A DNA stretch of 64,000 nt from Celeribacter halophilus (GCF_900114135.1 NZ_FORY01000009.1:62001-126000), one strand, 5' to 3'; shown: positions 24,250 through 33,977, numbered from the stretch's first letter. A program made the numbers and translations. Notes: a model not told the origin generated them from the sequence alone.

Positions 24250-25781
24250 CCAAAGATCAGCACCACTGCCGCGCCGAGACCGGCAGACACCACTCCGCCC
24301 GCGACCAGCCAAGCGGCTTGCCAGTGGTTGGACGGCTTGGTGGGTTCTTCATTGGCCTTGCTCTGGGCGATCAGGAGAGATTCGGCCAGTTGCGGCAGGC
24401 GCGGGCCGAAACGGGCCAAAACAGTCGCGGTTCGTAGCAGGTCGCGGCTGAGTGCGCGCGGACCAATATTGGACTTGATGTATTCTTCGACCACGGGTTT
24501 GGACACTTCCCAGATGTTGATATGCGGATCAAGCGAGCGGGAAACGCCCTCAACCACCACCATCGTGCGCTGCAAAAGAATGAGTTCCGTGCGGGTCTGC
24601 ATGCCGAACCGTTCGGTGACTTCGAATAGGTAGGACAGCAGGCGCGCCATAGAAATACGGCTGGCGTCCATGCCGAAAATCGGATCGCCTACAGCGCGCA
24701 GTGCACGGGCGAATTCGTCCACATCACGATCCGCAGGCACATAGCCCGCTTCAAAGTGGACCTCGGCAACCCGTTTGTAGTCTTTTTTGATAAAGCCATA
24801 CAAAATCTCGGCGTAAACACGCCGTGTATACTCGTCGAGCATGCCCATAATGCCGAAATCCAGCGCGACAATGTCACCATTCGGGGCGACCTTGAGGTTG
24901 CCTTGGTGCATGTCTGCATGGAAAAAACCGTCACGCAGCGCATGGGTCAGGAACATCTGCAAGACCCGTGGACCGAGGCTGGAGCGATCATGACCCGCTG
25001 CGACGATTTCGTCGATGTCGGAGGCGGTGATCCCGTCGACCCATTCGAGTGTCATCACCCGTTTCGCGGACAGGTTCCAATCGACGGCAGGCACGGAAAA
25101 CCCTTCGTCTTTCGCCGTATTGGCCGCGTATTCGGAGGCAGAGGCGCTTTCCAGCCGCAGGTCCAGCTCTCCATGCACGACCCCTTCAAAATGCGCGATC
25201 ACATCAGTGGGGCGCAGGCGGCGTGACGCCGGAGAGAAAAATTCGATGACGGAAGCCATAAAGTAAAAGGCGTCGATGTCGGTGCGGAATGCTTTTTCGA
25301 TACCGGGGCGAAGCACTTTGACCGCAACAGCTTTGCCCGTGTCCGCGCGGACCGCCTTGTGGACCTGTGCGATCGAGGCGGCAGCGACCGGTTCCGAGAA
25401 TTCGGAAAACAGTTCGGAGATCGGCGCCTGAAGCTCGGCCTCAATGGTTTTGACGGCCGCATCCCGCGGGAAGGGCGGCATCCGATCCTGAAGCACCTGA
25501 AGCTGTTTAGCAAGATCAACTCCGACAACATCGGGTCGGGTCGAGAGAATCTGGCCGAATTTGATATAGGCCGGCCCCAGTGCGGTGATCGCGCGCGTTA
25601 CCGGCGGCAGATTCGGATCGCCTTTGTAGCCCAGCCACCGGAACGGCCACGCCAGAGTGCGGGCCATAACACGAAGGGCTTTCGGTGCGTCCATAGCGTC
25701 CATGGCCTGCGTCATCGCGCCCGTGCGTTCCATCGTTGCGCCGGTGCGGATGAGCCGCCAGATGTTGTGAGGCCCGCGCAT
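24246..25781 (-). CDS. ubiB: Ubiquinone biosynthesis ABC1/COQ8-type kinase UbiB
   Basis: A 511-residue member of the ABC1/ADCK/UbiB family. Residues 80-115 contain the KxGQ-type motif LGPAYIKFGQILSTRPDVV. The kinase-like core has VAVKVLRPGI, then GFFHADMHQGNLKV and ALDFGIMGML. Two hydrophobic segments close to the C-terminus (AWLVAGGVVSAGLGAAVVLIF) anchor it in the inner membrane. UbiB is an ATPase thought to extract ubiquinone precursors from the membrane. Its ATG at 25781 overlaps the ubiE stop as ATGA, so the pair forms an operon. Confidence 0.94.
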   Translation of the reverse strand: MRGPHNIWRLIRTGATMERTGAMTQAMDAMDAPKALRVMARTLAWPFRWLGYKGDPNLPPVTRAITALGPAYIKFGQILSTRPDVVGVDLAKQLQVLQDRMPPFPRDAAVKTIEAELQAPISELFSEFSEPVAAASIAQVHKAVRADTGKAVAVKVLRPGIEKAFRTDIDAFYFMASVIEFFSPASRRLRPTDVIAHFEGVVHGELDLRLESASASEYAANTAKDEGFSVPAVDWNLSAKRVMTLEWVDGITASDIDEIVAAGHDRSSLGPRVLQMFLTHALRDGFFHADMHQGNLKVAPNGDIVALDFGIMGMLDEYTRRVYAEILYGFIKKDYKRVAEVHFEAGYVPADRDVDEFARALRAVGDPIFGMDASRISMARLLSYLFEVTERFGMQTRTELILLQRTMVVVEGVSRSLDPHINIWEVSKPVVEEYIKSNIGPRALSRDLLRTATVLARFGPRLPQLAESLLIAQSKANEEPTKPSNHWQAAWLVAGGVVSAGLGAAVVLIFG

Positions 25782-26530
25782 CAGAGTTTCCACCCGGAAT
25801 GCAAGGCTGCAATGCCCATGGTCAAATTGCGATATTTGACGTTGGAAAATCCGGCGGTGCGGATCATTTGTGCAAAAGTGTCCTGATCCGGGAATTTCCG
25901 GATGCTTTCCACAAGATACTGGTAGCTGTCGTGGTCGCCTGCGATCATCTGCCCCATGCGAGGAATGACGTTGAACGAATAGAGGTCATAGGCTTTCTGC
26001 ATCATCGGGTTGGGAAGTTGCGAAAACTCCAGCACCATGAGGCGTCCGCCCGGCTTGAGAACGCGGTAGGCTTCGGACAGGGCGTCCTGAATGCGTGTGA
26101 CGTTCCGAATGCCGAAGGAGATAGTGTAAACGTCGAACTGGTTGTCCTCGAACGGAAGCTGCATGGCATCGCCCGTGACCCAGTCGAGACTGTCGGCCAT
26201 TTGCGCGGCTTCGGCACGTTTGCGCCCTTCGACCAGCATCGATTCGGTCATGTCGAGCACAACGGATTTTGCCCCCGGCGCACGTTTCAGGAAGCGGAAA
26301 GAAATGTCGCCAGTCCCGCCCGCAACATCCAGAAGACGTTGTCCGGGGCGCGGCGCGAGCCAGTCCATCATGGCATCTTTCCAGACGCGGTGAATGCCCA
26401 TCGACATGACATCGTTCATAATGTCGTATTTCGAGGCAACGGAGGTGAACACCCCATGGACGAGACCTGCCTTCTGATCCTCGGCCACGTCCTTGAAACC
26501 GAAATGGGTGGTTTTGCCGTTCTCGCTCAT
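25781..26530 (-). CDS. ubiE: Ubiquinone/menaquinone C-methyltransferase UbiE
   Basis: A 249-residue SAM-dependent methyltransferase that performs the C-methylation step of ubiquinone synthesis. Diagnostic blocks are [25 protein letters not shown] at about residues 28-52, the SAM-binding [13 protein letters not shown], and [28 protein letters not shown]. The start at 26530 ([12 protein letters not shown]) matches the usual family length; in-frame sequence further upstream is antisense to mutM. It is the first gene of the ubiE-ubiB pair and is divergent from mutM. Confidence 0.96.
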   Translation of the reverse strand: MSENGKTTHFGFKDVAEDQKAGLVHGVFTSVASKYDIMNDVMSMGIHRVWKDAMMDWLAPRPGQRLLDVAGGTGDISFRFLKRAPGAKSVVLDMTESMLVEGRKRAEAAQMADSLDWVTGDAMQLPFEDNQFDVYTISFGIRNVTRIQDALSEAYRVLKPGGRLMVLEFSQLPNPMMQKAYDLYSFNVIPRMGQMIAGDHDSYQYLVESIRKFPDQDTFAQMIRTAGFSNVKYRNLTMGIAALHSGWKL

Positions 26531-26617
26531 TGCTCTTGAACCTTTCTCGAAACTCACTCTTCTTATAGGGCTCATGTCGGGCGTGACAATCGCATGTCGC
26601 AAAGCGAAGGGGCCAAA

Positions 26618-27469
26618 ATGCCGGAATTGCCAGAAGTCGAGACGGTTCGTCGCGGGTTGGAACCTTCTATGGCAGGGGAGACGATCCTGCGCGCCGATGT
26701 GAACCGGCCTGATTTGCGCTGGCCATTTCCTGAACGGATGGCGGAGCGGCTGACCGGAGCCACGGTTTTGCAGTTGCGGCGGCGTTCGAAATACATCCTT
26801 GCCGATCTCGACAGCGCGGAGACGCTTCTGATCCATCTTGGTATGTCGGGGCGGATGACTGTGTCCGGCGATCCGCTCGGGCAGTTTGTGCATGAGCATC
26901 CGGCACAGGGAAAGCATGATCATGTCGTGTTTCACATGAAAAACGGTGCGCGCATCACCTTTAACGACCCGCGTCGTTTTGGCGCGATGGACCTTATGGC
27001 AACGGGTGCCGAGGGAACGCATCCGCTTCTGGCCAAGCTGGGGCCCGAGCCCTTGGGCAACCGTTTCAGCGAAGATCACCTGATTGCTGCGCTCAAGGGC
27101 AAGAACAGTCCGATCAAATCGGCGCTTCTGGATCAGCATATCGTCGCGGGGCTGGGCAATATCTACGTCTGCGAAGTGCTGTTTCGGGCGGGGATTCATC
27201 CGGCGCGCAAAGCCTCTCGCATTTCTGAGGCGCGGATCGCCTCGCTTGTCCCGATCATTCGTGAGGTGTTGCTGGAGGCGATTGACGCGGGCGGGTCTTC
27301 GCTCAAGGATTTCCGGCAGGCTGACGGTGAGCTTGGCTATTTCCAGCATAATTTCCGCGTTTATGGCCGTGAGGGGCAGCCCTGTGTGACGCCGGATTGT
27401 GCATCCGGAATCAAAAGAATCACGCAATCGGGGCGTTCCAGCTTCTTTTGTCCGAGCTGCCAAAGATGA
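26618..27469 (+). CDS. mutM: Formamidopyrimidine-DNA glycosylase MutM (Fpg)
   Basis: A 283-residue repair enzyme that excises 8-oxoguanine. The start must be the ATG at 26618, because the enzyme uses its second residue, proline, as the catalytic nucleophile ([10 protein letters not shown]); a longer in-frame reading from 26594 would bury it. A conserved [20 protein letters not shown] block lies near residue 170. The C-terminal zinc finger has CVTPDC followed by CPSCQR. AAGGGG precedes the start. The order mutM-echA-rpsT-dnaA is conserved in alphaproteobacteria. Confidence 0.96.
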   Translation: MPELPEVETVRRGLEPSMAGETILRADVNRPDLRWPFPERMAERLTGATVLQLRRRSKYILADLDSAETLLIHLGMSGRMTVSGDPLGQFVHEHPAQGKHDHVVFHMKNGARITFNDPRRFGAMDLMATGAEGTHPLLAKLGPEPLGNRFSEDHLIAALKGKNSPIKSALLDQHIVAGLGNIYVCEVLFRAGIHPARKASRISEARIASLVPIIREVLLEAIDAGGSSLKDFRQADGELGYFQHNFRVYGREGQPCVTPDCASGIKRITQSGRSSFFCPSCQR

Positions 27470-27529
27470 CTTGATCCGTTCGAGGCAGATGTTAGGACTC
27501 CCCAGCATAGACCAGAACCGGAGGGCGAT

Positions 27530-28306
27530 ATGGCCTACAAAACGCTTCTTATCGAGACCAAGGACAATGTCGAATTGATCCGGCTGAACCGGCCGGAGGC
27601 GCTCAATGCGCTCAATTCCGAATTGCTCTCGGAGCTGGCGGATGCGCTGAGCAAGGCGGATCTTGATCCGAAAGTCCGCGCCATTGTGATCACCGGATCG
27701 GAGAAAGCCTTTGCCGCAGGCGCCGACATCAAGGAAATGTCGGAGAAATCCTATGCAGATCTGGCGGCAGAGCGGTTGTTTGCGGATGATGCCGACCGGA
27801 TTACAGCCACCCGCAAGCCTGTGATTGCGGCTGTGGCGGGGTATGCGCTGGGCGGCGGTTGCGAGCTGGCGATGATGTGCGATTTCATCCTTGCTGCGGA
27901 TAATGCGAAATTCGGGCAGCCGGAAATCAATCTTGGCATCATTCCCGGCATTGGCGGGACACAGCGCCTGACCCGTTTCGTCGGAAAGTCCAAGGCGATG
28001 GAAATGATTCTGACCGGACGGTTCATGGAAGCCGAGGAAGCTGAGCGCGCGGGCCTTGTGTCGCGCATTGTTCCGGCCAAAAAACTGGTCGAGGAAGCGG
28101 TATCTGTCGCGGACAAGATCGCGGAGAAAAGTGCAATTTCCGTGGCGGCTGCGAAAGAGGCTGTGAACCGCTCCTACGAGATGACGCTGACCGAGGGGGT
28201 GCGCTTTGAACGCGCGAGTTTTCAGGGTTTGTTTGCGACGGAAGACCAGAAAGAAGGCATGGCGGCTTTTGCGGAAAAACGCGAGCCGCAGTTCCGCGAT
28301 AAGTGA
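27530..28306 (+). CDS. Enoyl-CoA hydratase
   Basis: A 258-residue crotonase-family enzyme. Both catalytic glutamates of true hydratases are present: E112 in [11 protein letters not shown] and E132 in [16 protein letters not shown]. The oxyanion-hole block [10 protein letters not shown] is also present. It hydrates enoyl-CoA in fatty acid or related acyl-CoA breakdown. Its place between mutM and rpsT is typical of alphaproteobacteria (the fadB1/echA gene near dnaA). It has a good GGAGGG ribosome site and appears to be expressed on its own or with mutM, 60 bp upstream. Confidence 0.93.
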   Translation: MAYKTLLIETKDNVELIRLNRPEALNALNSELLSELADALSKADLDPKVRAIVITGSEKAFAAGADIKEMSEKSYADLAAERLFADDADRITATRKPVIAAVAGYALGGGCELAMMCDFILAADNAKFGQPEINLGIIPGIGGTQRLTRFVGKSKAMEMILTGRFMEAEEAERAGLVSRIVPAKKLVEEAVSVADKIAEKSAISVAAAKEAVNRSYEMTLTEGVRFERASFQGLFATEDQKEGMAAFAEKREPQFRDK

Positions 28307-28475
28307 TCGGGCGCGGATAAGTGAAAAACAGGCTTTCCTTTCAAGTGATTCTCGCCTAAAGGAACGTCTTACATGCGCGTGGAGCCCGCTTTAGGCTATG
28401 ATAATCCTCCCCGAAAGGGTGGCGAGGCCGTTCGCGCAATCGAAATTGTAACACGACCTCGAAGAGGAATAGATC

Positions 28476-28739
28476 ATGGCTAATTCGCCCCAGTCCAAAA
28501 AACGCGCCCGTCAGGCCGTCCGTCGCACCGACGTCAACAAAGCCCGTCGCTCCCGTATCCGCACCTACCTGCGCAAAGTTGAAGAAGCGATTGCGTCTGG
28601 TGATCAGGCCGCAGCGAAAGCCGCTCTGCAAGCCGCTCAGCCGGAACTGATGCGCGGTGTGACCAAAGGTGTGGTTCACAAGAACACAGCATCCCGCAAG
28701 GTTTCCCGTCTTGCCGCGCGTGTTAAAGCTCTCGGCTAA
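28476..28739 (+). CDS. rpsT: 30S ribosomal protein S20
   Basis: An 87-residue, highly basic protein with the S20 pattern: [39 protein letters not shown], ending in [24 protein letters not shown]. It binds 16S rRNA in the small subunit. GAGGAA precedes the ATG. The 169-bp upstream gap holds a TATGAT at 28397-28402 that could be its -10 element. A strong intrinsic terminator follows, separating it from the dnaA region. The rpsT-dnaA neighbourhood is an alphaproteobacterial hallmark. Confidence 0.97.
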   Translation: MANSPQSKKRARQAVRRTDVNKARRSRIRTYLRKVEEAIASGDQAAAKAALQAAQPELMRGVTKGVVHKNTASRKVSRLAARVKALG

Positions 28740-28763
28740 TCGCAACGCATTGATGCTAAGATG

Positions 28764-28789
28764 AAAACGCGCCTGAGGGCGCGTTTTTT
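28764..28789 (+). terminator. Intrinsic terminator of rpsT
   Basis: A GC-rich stem, ACGCGCC at 28767-28773 with GGCGCGT at 28778-28784, closed by a TGAG tetraloop and flanked by AAA and a run of six T (28784-28789). It is a textbook Rho-independent terminator 25 bp after the rpsT stop codon. Confidence 0.95.
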
Positions 28790-29504
28790 GTGCGTATTGC
28801 CTTATAAATACGTTCTATTTATTGCGCAGATGCAGCGAATCTTTCGAGAGAAACGCGGCTAGCAAATCCGGCGCTGTTAGCGCAATTCCCCTGACTGAAA
28901 AAATATACGATGCCCCCTCGAATGAGGCAAAACCGCCACGTTGAACGGCTCGTTATTGAGGAATCTGGATTCGGTTTTCGTAAAGACAGAGTCAAGCGCG
29001 AAGATAGATTGCGACTCTGCTCGACAGGTTGCTAGCTTGTCCATGCGATTCACGTCGTCTTGGGGGGACATTCAGAATCGTGTCGTTCAAATTCTTGGAT
29101 ATTGAGAAGGTGCGCTGCCGTATCTTCGATCCGGGAAATTCAATGGCACGTCCCTGAGGTCATATTTCGGATAGGGGTATCCGGGCTATGGCTGTCCGTG
29201 CCTGATCATGCTTTCAAAGCAAATGACCAGCCGGTCTGTCCGCAAAAACCCGTGTCGTCGTTGTGGAGCTTGTGCGCCGAAGAGTGAGGTCTTGGCGCTG
29301 TGACAGGTTTTGAACGGGACACGAATTATGGGAGCCGGTGTCGGCAACACGCGACTTGTGAGGGTCGTCGCGTGGCCGATGGTCTTTTCCGTCCCGTAGA
29401 CTCAAGACGATTCGAAACGCACGAGCCGTGATCTTTGCGGGCAACCGCAGGGGTCCGACGCTTGTAAAGCGTTGGTTACATAAAAACGATAACGAATATC
29501 GATA
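28790..29504. promoter_or_regulatory. Gene-free dnaA upstream region with a GANTC cluster
   Basis: About 715 bp without a convincing gene. Nine GANTC sites, the target of the alphaproteobacterial CcrM methylase, start at 28837, 28961, 28968, 28989, 29013, 29047, 29075, 29399 and 29409. Six of them fall within 119 bp. Random sequence would give about one per 256 bp. No consensus DnaA box (TTATNCACA) was found, so this is more likely a long dnaA control region than the chromosome origin. The last 45 bp before dnaA are AT-rich. Confidence 0.65.
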
Positions 29505-30908
29505 ATGGGTCGAAAAAAGAAAATGAAAAACGATACGTGGGGACGTGTTAAGCAGCAACTTCTCGAAAGCGTGGGCCGCAATAACTACGCAAACTGGATC
29601 GAGCCGCTCGAACTCAAAACATTAGATAATGGCGTGGCGGTGTTCTCCGTGCCGACAAGTTTTATGGCGAACTGGGTCTCTCGTAACTTTTCCGATACGA
29701 TCCTGCTTCACCTCAAAGCCGCAAATGAGTCTGCGTCTCGCGTAGAATTTAAAGTCGAGCCGCATCAGGCGGGGGCGTCCGCACCGGCTCCAACGGCAAA
29801 ACCGGCGGTCAAATCAGCAGAGCCTGCGCAAGCCGTAGCGCCCAGCCCGGAACCGCGCGCCGATGAGCTGCCCGGAGCGCCGCTCGATTCGCGTTTCACA
29901 TTTGATAATTTCGTTGTCGGGAAGCCGAACGAACTGGCCCATGCTGCTGCGCGCCGCGTGGCCGAGGGCGGCCCCGTGACCTTTAATCCTTTGTTCCTCT
30001 ATGGCGGCGTTGGCCTTGGTAAGACCCACCTCATGCACGCCATCGCCCATGAAATTCGTGAACGCGACCCCGAGCTTCGGGTTCTTTATCTCTCTGCCGA
30101 ACAGTTCATGTATCGCTTTGTGCAGGCGTTGCGTGATCGTCAGATGATTGATTTCAAACAGATTTTCCGTTCTGTCGATGTCCTCATGGTGGATGATGTC
30201 CAGTTCATCGCTGGTAAGGATTCGACGCAGGAAGAATTTTTCCACACGTTCAACGCGCTGGTGGACCAGAACAAGCAGATCATTATTTCGGCAGATCGTG
30301 CGCCGGGAGAAATTGTCGGTCTCGAAGACCGGATCAAGTCGCGTCTGCAATGTGGCCTTGTGGTGGACCTGCACCCGACGGATTATGAATTGCGTCTGGG
30401 TGTTTTGCAAACCAAGGCCGAAAGCTATCGCAACCAATATCCGGGGCTGAAATTCGCGGATGGCGTGCTTGAGTTCCTTGCCCATCGCATTTCGACCAAC
30501 GTGCGCGTGCTTGAAGGTGCCTTGATGCGGCTCTTTGCCTTTGCCTCTCTGGTTGGTCGTGAGATTGATCTGGATCTGACGCAGGAGTGCCTTGCCGATA
30601 TTCTCAAGGCATCCGAGCGCAAGGTCACTGTCGAGGAAATCCAGCGCAAAGTTTCTGAGCATTACGCCATTCGTCTGTCCGACATGATCGGTCCGAAACG
30701 TGTGCGCTCTATCGCCCGCCCGCGTCAGGTCGCCATGTATCTTGCGAAACACATGACAACCCGCTCCCTACCGGAGATCGGTCGCCGGTTTGGTGGACGT
30801 GATCACACCACGGTCATGCACGGGGTGAAGCGGATTGAGGAGCTGAAAGGGACAGACAGCCAGATCGCGGATGATCTGGAAATGTTGCGCCGGACGCTTG
30901 AAGCCTGA
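29505..30908 (+). CDS. dnaA: Chromosomal replication initiator protein DnaA
   Basis: A 467-residue AAA+ initiator. Domain I covers about residues 8-90 (WGRVKQQLLESVGRNNYANWIEPL). An alanine/proline-rich linker runs to about 125. The AAA+ core carries Walker A GGVGLGKTH at residues 167-175 and Walker B VLMVDDVQFI. Domain IV ends with the DNA-binding signature GGRDHTTVMHGVKRIEEL. It opens the origin and also acts as a transcription factor. The ATG at 29505 gives MGRKKKMKND; the second ATG at 29523 would give a start closer to most homologues, and neither has a clear ribosome site. The gene is preceded by a long regulatory gap. Confidence 0.96.
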   Translation: MGRKKKMKNDTWGRVKQQLLESVGRNNYANWIEPLELKTLDNGVAVFSVPTSFMANWVSRNFSDTILLHLKAANESASRVEFKVEPHQAGASAPAPTAKPAVKSAEPAQAVAPSPEPRADELPGAPLDSRFTFDNFVVGKPNELAHAAARRVAEGGPVTFNPLFLYGGVGLGKTHLMHAIAHEIRERDPELRVLYLSAEQFMYRFVQALRDRQMIDFKQIFRSVDVLMVDDVQFIAGKDSTQEEFFHTFNALVDQNKQIIISADRAPGEIVGLEDRIKSRLQCGLVVDLHPTDYELRLGVLQTKAESYRNQYPGLKFADGVLEFLAHRISTNVRVLEGALMRLFAFASLVGREIDLDLTQECLADILKASERKVTVEEIQRKVSEHYAIRLSDMIGPKRVRSIARPRQVAMYLAKHMTTRSLPEIGRRFGGRDHTTVMHGVKRIEELKGTDSQIADDLEMLRRTLEA

Positions 30909-30995
30909 TCCGTTTGATGGAAGTTGAGTCCAAATCGCTGCACTGACACGACAAATGTCTCGTGGTGTGCGGGCTTCTCTTGACGATCCCGACTG

Positions 30996-31004
30996 TTATC
31001 CACA
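30996..31004. promoter_or_regulatory. Consensus DnaA box upstream of dnaN
   Basis: TTATCCACA, a perfect DnaA box, lies in the 178-bp gap between dnaA and dnaN, 83 bp before the dnaN ATG. A -35-like TTGACG at 30980-30985 ends 10 bp before it, so a DnaA-responsive dnaN promoter is plausible. A GANTC site also occurs in the gap at 30926-30930. Confidence 0.75.
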
Positions 31005-31086
31005 CAGTCTGTGCAAACAAACTATTGCGCCCGGCGTTGGATCGTTTACCTTCAACGCCCCGGCTCATGAGACATACGAGGATGGT

Positions 31087-32205
31087 ATGAAAATCAGCAT
31101 CGAACGCGGCACGCTTTTGAAAGCCGTCGGTCAGGCGCAATCTGTTGTCGAGCGCCGGAACACCATTCCGATCTTGGCCAATGTTTTGATCGAGGCCGAG
31201 GGGGATACGGTGTCCTTCCGCGCAACCGATCTCGACATCGAGGTCGTGGACAAATGTGCGGCGATGGTCGAACGCGCCGGAGCAACAACTGTGTCCGCCG
31301 TCACGCTCCACGAGATTGTCCGCAAACTGCCCGACGGGGCGATGGTCCAGCTTACCGATGATGGCGCCAATGGCCGTCTGACGGTTGAGGCGGGGCGGTC
31401 GAACTTCTCTCTGGCGACTTTGCCGAAAGAAGACTTCCCCGTGATGGCCTCTGCCGAATACGAAAGCAATTTTGCGGTTCCTGCGCCGGTTCTTCGCCGC
31501 CTTTTCGACAAATCGAAATTCGCCATCTCGACCGAGGAAACGCGTTACTATCTGAACGGCGTTTATATGCATGTAGCGGATAGCGAAAACGGCAAGGCGC
31601 TTCGTTGTGTGGCAACTGATGGCCACCGCCTTGCGCGCATTGATGCTGAACTGCCGCCGGAAGCGTCTGATATGCCGGGTGTGATTGTGCCACGCAAAAC
31701 CGTGGGCGAGTTGCGCAAGCTTCTGGATGATGACGACATGACCATCGCGGTTTCCGTGTCTGAGGCCAAGATCCGTTTTGCAACGCCGGAAATCACCCTG
31801 ACCTCCAAGGTCATTGATGGCACTTTCCCGGATTACACCCGCGTGATTCCCGTCGGAAATACCCGCAAGCTGGAAGTTGATGCGTCCGATTTTGCCAAGG
31901 CTGTGGATCGTGTGGCCACCGTGTCTTCGGAACGCTCGCGTGCGGTGAAGCTGACGCTGGACGAAGACAAGCTGACCCTGTCCGTCAATGCGCCCGATAG
32001 CGGAGCCGCCGAAGAAGAACTGGCGGTTGCCTATAATGACGAACGGCTGGAAATTGGATTTAACGCCAAGTACCTGTTGGAAATCGCGTCTCAGGTGGAT
32101 CGCGAAAACGCGGTGTTCCTGTTCAACTCTTCGGGTGACCCGACCCTGATGCGTGAAGGCAATGATACGTCCGCTGTCTATGTCGTCATGCCGATGCGCG
32201 TGTGA
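31087..32205 (+). CDS. dnaN: DNA polymerase III beta subunit (sliding clamp)
   Basis: A 372-residue clamp protein of normal length, built of three repeated domains. The N-terminus MKISIERGTLLKAVGQAQSVVERRNTIPILANVL and the C-terminal SSGDPTLMREGNDTSAVYVVMPMRV are characteristic. As a dimer it encircles DNA and tethers polymerase III. The ATG at 31087 is preceded by GAGGAT and matches the family start; an in-frame reading from 30955 is too long. A consensus DnaA box lies in the upstream gap. recF follows after 34 bp. Confidence 0.97.
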   Translation: MKISIERGTLLKAVGQAQSVVERRNTIPILANVLIEAEGDTVSFRATDLDIEVVDKCAAMVERAGATTVSAVTLHEIVRKLPDGAMVQLTDDGANGRLTVEAGRSNFSLATLPKEDFPVMASAEYESNFAVPAPVLRRLFDKSKFAISTEETRYYLNGVYMHVADSENGKALRCVATDGHRLARIDAELPPEASDMPGVIVPRKTVGELRKLLDDDDMTIAVSVSEAKIRFATPEITLTSKVIDGTFPDYTRVIPVGNTRKLEVDASDFAKAVDRVATVSSERSRAVKLTLDEDKLTLSVNAPDSGAAEEELAVAYNDERLEIGFNAKYLLEIASQVDRENAVFLFNSSGDPTLMREGNDTSAVYVVMPMRV

Positions 32206-32239
32206 GTATTTTCGCAGCAAAGGAAACGAGTGAGGCGCG

Positions 32240-33349
32240 ATGGGTGGCCTGTTCATAGAAGAGCTGAGCCTGTCGCATTTCCGCTCCCATAGGGCCGCGC
32301 GTCTAGAATTGGACGGGCGGCCTGTCGCCATTTGGGGTGCCAATGGTGCGGGCAAGACCAATATTCTCGAAGCTGTTTCTCTTTTGTCTCCGGGACGTGG
32401 CCTCAGGCGGGCCGCGCCGGATGAGATCGCCCGTAAGCCCGAGGGCGTGGGCTGGAAGGTGCGCGCCGACCTTCACTCCTTGCATCAGTTTCACGAGTTG
32501 GAGACCTGGGCTGAACCCGGAAGCTCCCGATCCGTGCGTATTGATGGCAAGGCGGCAGCGCAGGTGGCGCTTGGACGGATCGCGCGGGTTGTCTGGCTGA
32601 TTCCGGCGATGGACCGGCTCTGGATCGAAGCGCCGGAAGGGCGGCGGCGGTTTCTTGACCGTATGGTGATGTCGTTCGAGCCGCGTCATGCTGAAGTGGT
32701 TCTGGCCTATGAGAAGGCCATGCGGGAACGCAACCGGCTGCTCAAGGATATGGTGCGCGATGCCCATTGGTATGGTGCGCTGGAGGGGCAGATGGCAGAG
32801 CACGGGGCGGCCATCATGGCCAATCGCCTGTCAACGCTAGAGAGAATTGCACAAGCGCAAGAGGGGGCGGAGACAGCGTTCCCGACGGCGGCGCTCTCGT
32901 TGAAAGCCTCCGATGGCATGATGTTCCCCGAGACGCAGGAGGCGCTTTTGTCGGCGTTTCGCGACGGACGGCCGCGTGATCTGGCGGCAGGGCGGACCTT
33001 GGTCGGGCCGCATCGTGCGGATTTGGAAGGGGTCTATACTGCCAAAGGCGTGACCGCAGACCAGTGTTCGACGGGAGAGCAAAAGGCGCTTCTGATTTCG
33101 CTGATCCTCGCCAATGGCCGTGCTTTGGCTGAAGATTTCGGGGCGGCTCCGATCTTTTTGCTCGACGAGGTGGCGGCGCATCTTGACGCGAACCGTCGCG
33201 CCGCGCTTTACGACGAGATCTGTGCTCTGGGGGCGCAGGCGTTCATGACGGGCACTGGGCCCGAACTGTTTGCAGAGCTGGGCACACGGGCAGCGGCGTT
33301 CGAGGTGACGGAAGAGAGCGGAAGCTCCATTGTGAAGGAACGGGTATGA
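32240..33349 (+). CDS. recF: DNA replication and repair protein RecF
   Basis: A 369-residue SMC-like ATPase that helps load RecA at gapped DNA. The N-terminus has LSLSHFRSHRAARLELDGRPVAIWGANGAGKTNILEAV with Walker A GANGAGKT at about residues 33-40. The signature STGEQKALLISLILANG and Walker B FLLDEVAAHLD lie in the C-terminal half. It is the third gene of the dnaA-dnaN-recF-gyrB set. Its stop overlaps the ATG of the LysE-type gene by four bases, an insertion into the classical order recF-gyrB. Confidence 0.96.
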   Translation: MGGLFIEELSLSHFRSHRAARLELDGRPVAIWGANGAGKTNILEAVSLLSPGRGLRRAAPDEIARKPEGVGWKVRADLHSLHQFHELETWAEPGSSRSVRIDGKAAAQVALGRIARVVWLIPAMDRLWIEAPEGRRRFLDRMVMSFEPRHAEVVLAYEKAMRERNRLLKDMVRDAHWYGALEGQMAEHGAAIMANRLSTLERIAQAQEGAETAFPTAALSLKASDGMMFPETQEALLSAFRDGRPRDLAAGRTLVGPHRADLEGVYTAKGVTADQCSTGEQKALLISLILANGRALAEDFGAAPIFLLDEVAAHLDANRRAALYDEICALGAQAFMTGTGPELFAELGTRAAAFEVTEESGSSIVKERV

Positions 33350-33966
33350 CAGTCACCTATAGCGATCTGGGTCTCTATGCCTTTGCGCTTTTGATCCTGT
33401 TTCTGACGCCCGGCCCTGTGTGGCTTGCGATGTTGGCGCGCTCGCTGTCAGGGGGCTTCAAAGCCGCGTGGCCCTTGGCGCTCGGCGTGGTGGTTGGCGA
33501 TGTGCTGTGGTCCTTGTTGGCCATTTTGGGTGTGTCCTGGATTGTGTCGGAGTTCGAGGGCTTTCTCACTGTGTTGCGCTGGGTTGCTGTGGGGATGTTC
33601 CTTGTCATGGGCGCGCTCCTGATCCGTCATGCGGACAAGCAAATCGCAGCCGACAGCCGCCTCACCCGCCCCGGTATGTGGGCGGGTTTTGTCGCAGGGC
33701 TGGTGGTGATCCTGAGCAACCCGAAAGCCATCTTGTTTTACATGGGCTTCCTGCCGGGCTTCTTCGATCTTTCCGGACTGCGCCTTCCCGATATCGTTGC
33801 GATCTGCGGAATTTCCGCTGTGGTGCCCTTGGTCGGAAACCTTATTCTCGGCGCTTCTATCGGGGCTGTGCGTAAAATTATGACGGCCCCGAAGGCGCTG
33901 CGCCGGATGAATATTTCCGCCGGATGCCTGTTGATATTTGTCGCGCTGATCCTGCCGTTTGTATGA
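33346..33966 (+). CDS. LysE/RhtB-family amino acid exporter
   Basis: A 206-residue membrane protein with about six hydrophobic segments. The N-terminal block FLTPGPVWLAMLARSLSGGFKAAWPLALGVVVGD is the LysE family signature, and ILSNPKAILFYMGFLPGFFD is the second conserved block. Members export amino acids or similar small molecules; the substrate is unknown. The gene is translationally coupled to recF (ATGA overlap) and lies between recF and gyrB, an accessory insertion in the replication cluster. A terminator-like hairpin follows. Confidence 0.9.
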   Translation: MTVTYSDLGLYAFALLILFLTPGPVWLAMLARSLSGGFKAAWPLALGVVVGDVLWSLLAILGVSWIVSEFEGFLTVLRWVAVGMFLVMGALLIRHADKQIAADSRLTRPGMWAGFVAGLVVILSNPKAILFYMGFLPGFFDLSGLRLPDIVAICGISAVVPLVGNLILGASIGAVRKIMTAPKALRRMNISAGCLLIFVALILPFV

Positions 33967-33977
33967 GCGGAACAGGC

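Noticed and set aside
28740-29504. Chromosomal replication origin between rpsT and dnaA
   Set aside because: No consensus DnaA boxes and no strongly AT-rich unwinding element were found. In several alphaproteobacteria the origin lies away from dnaA. The region is described as dnaA control DNA instead.
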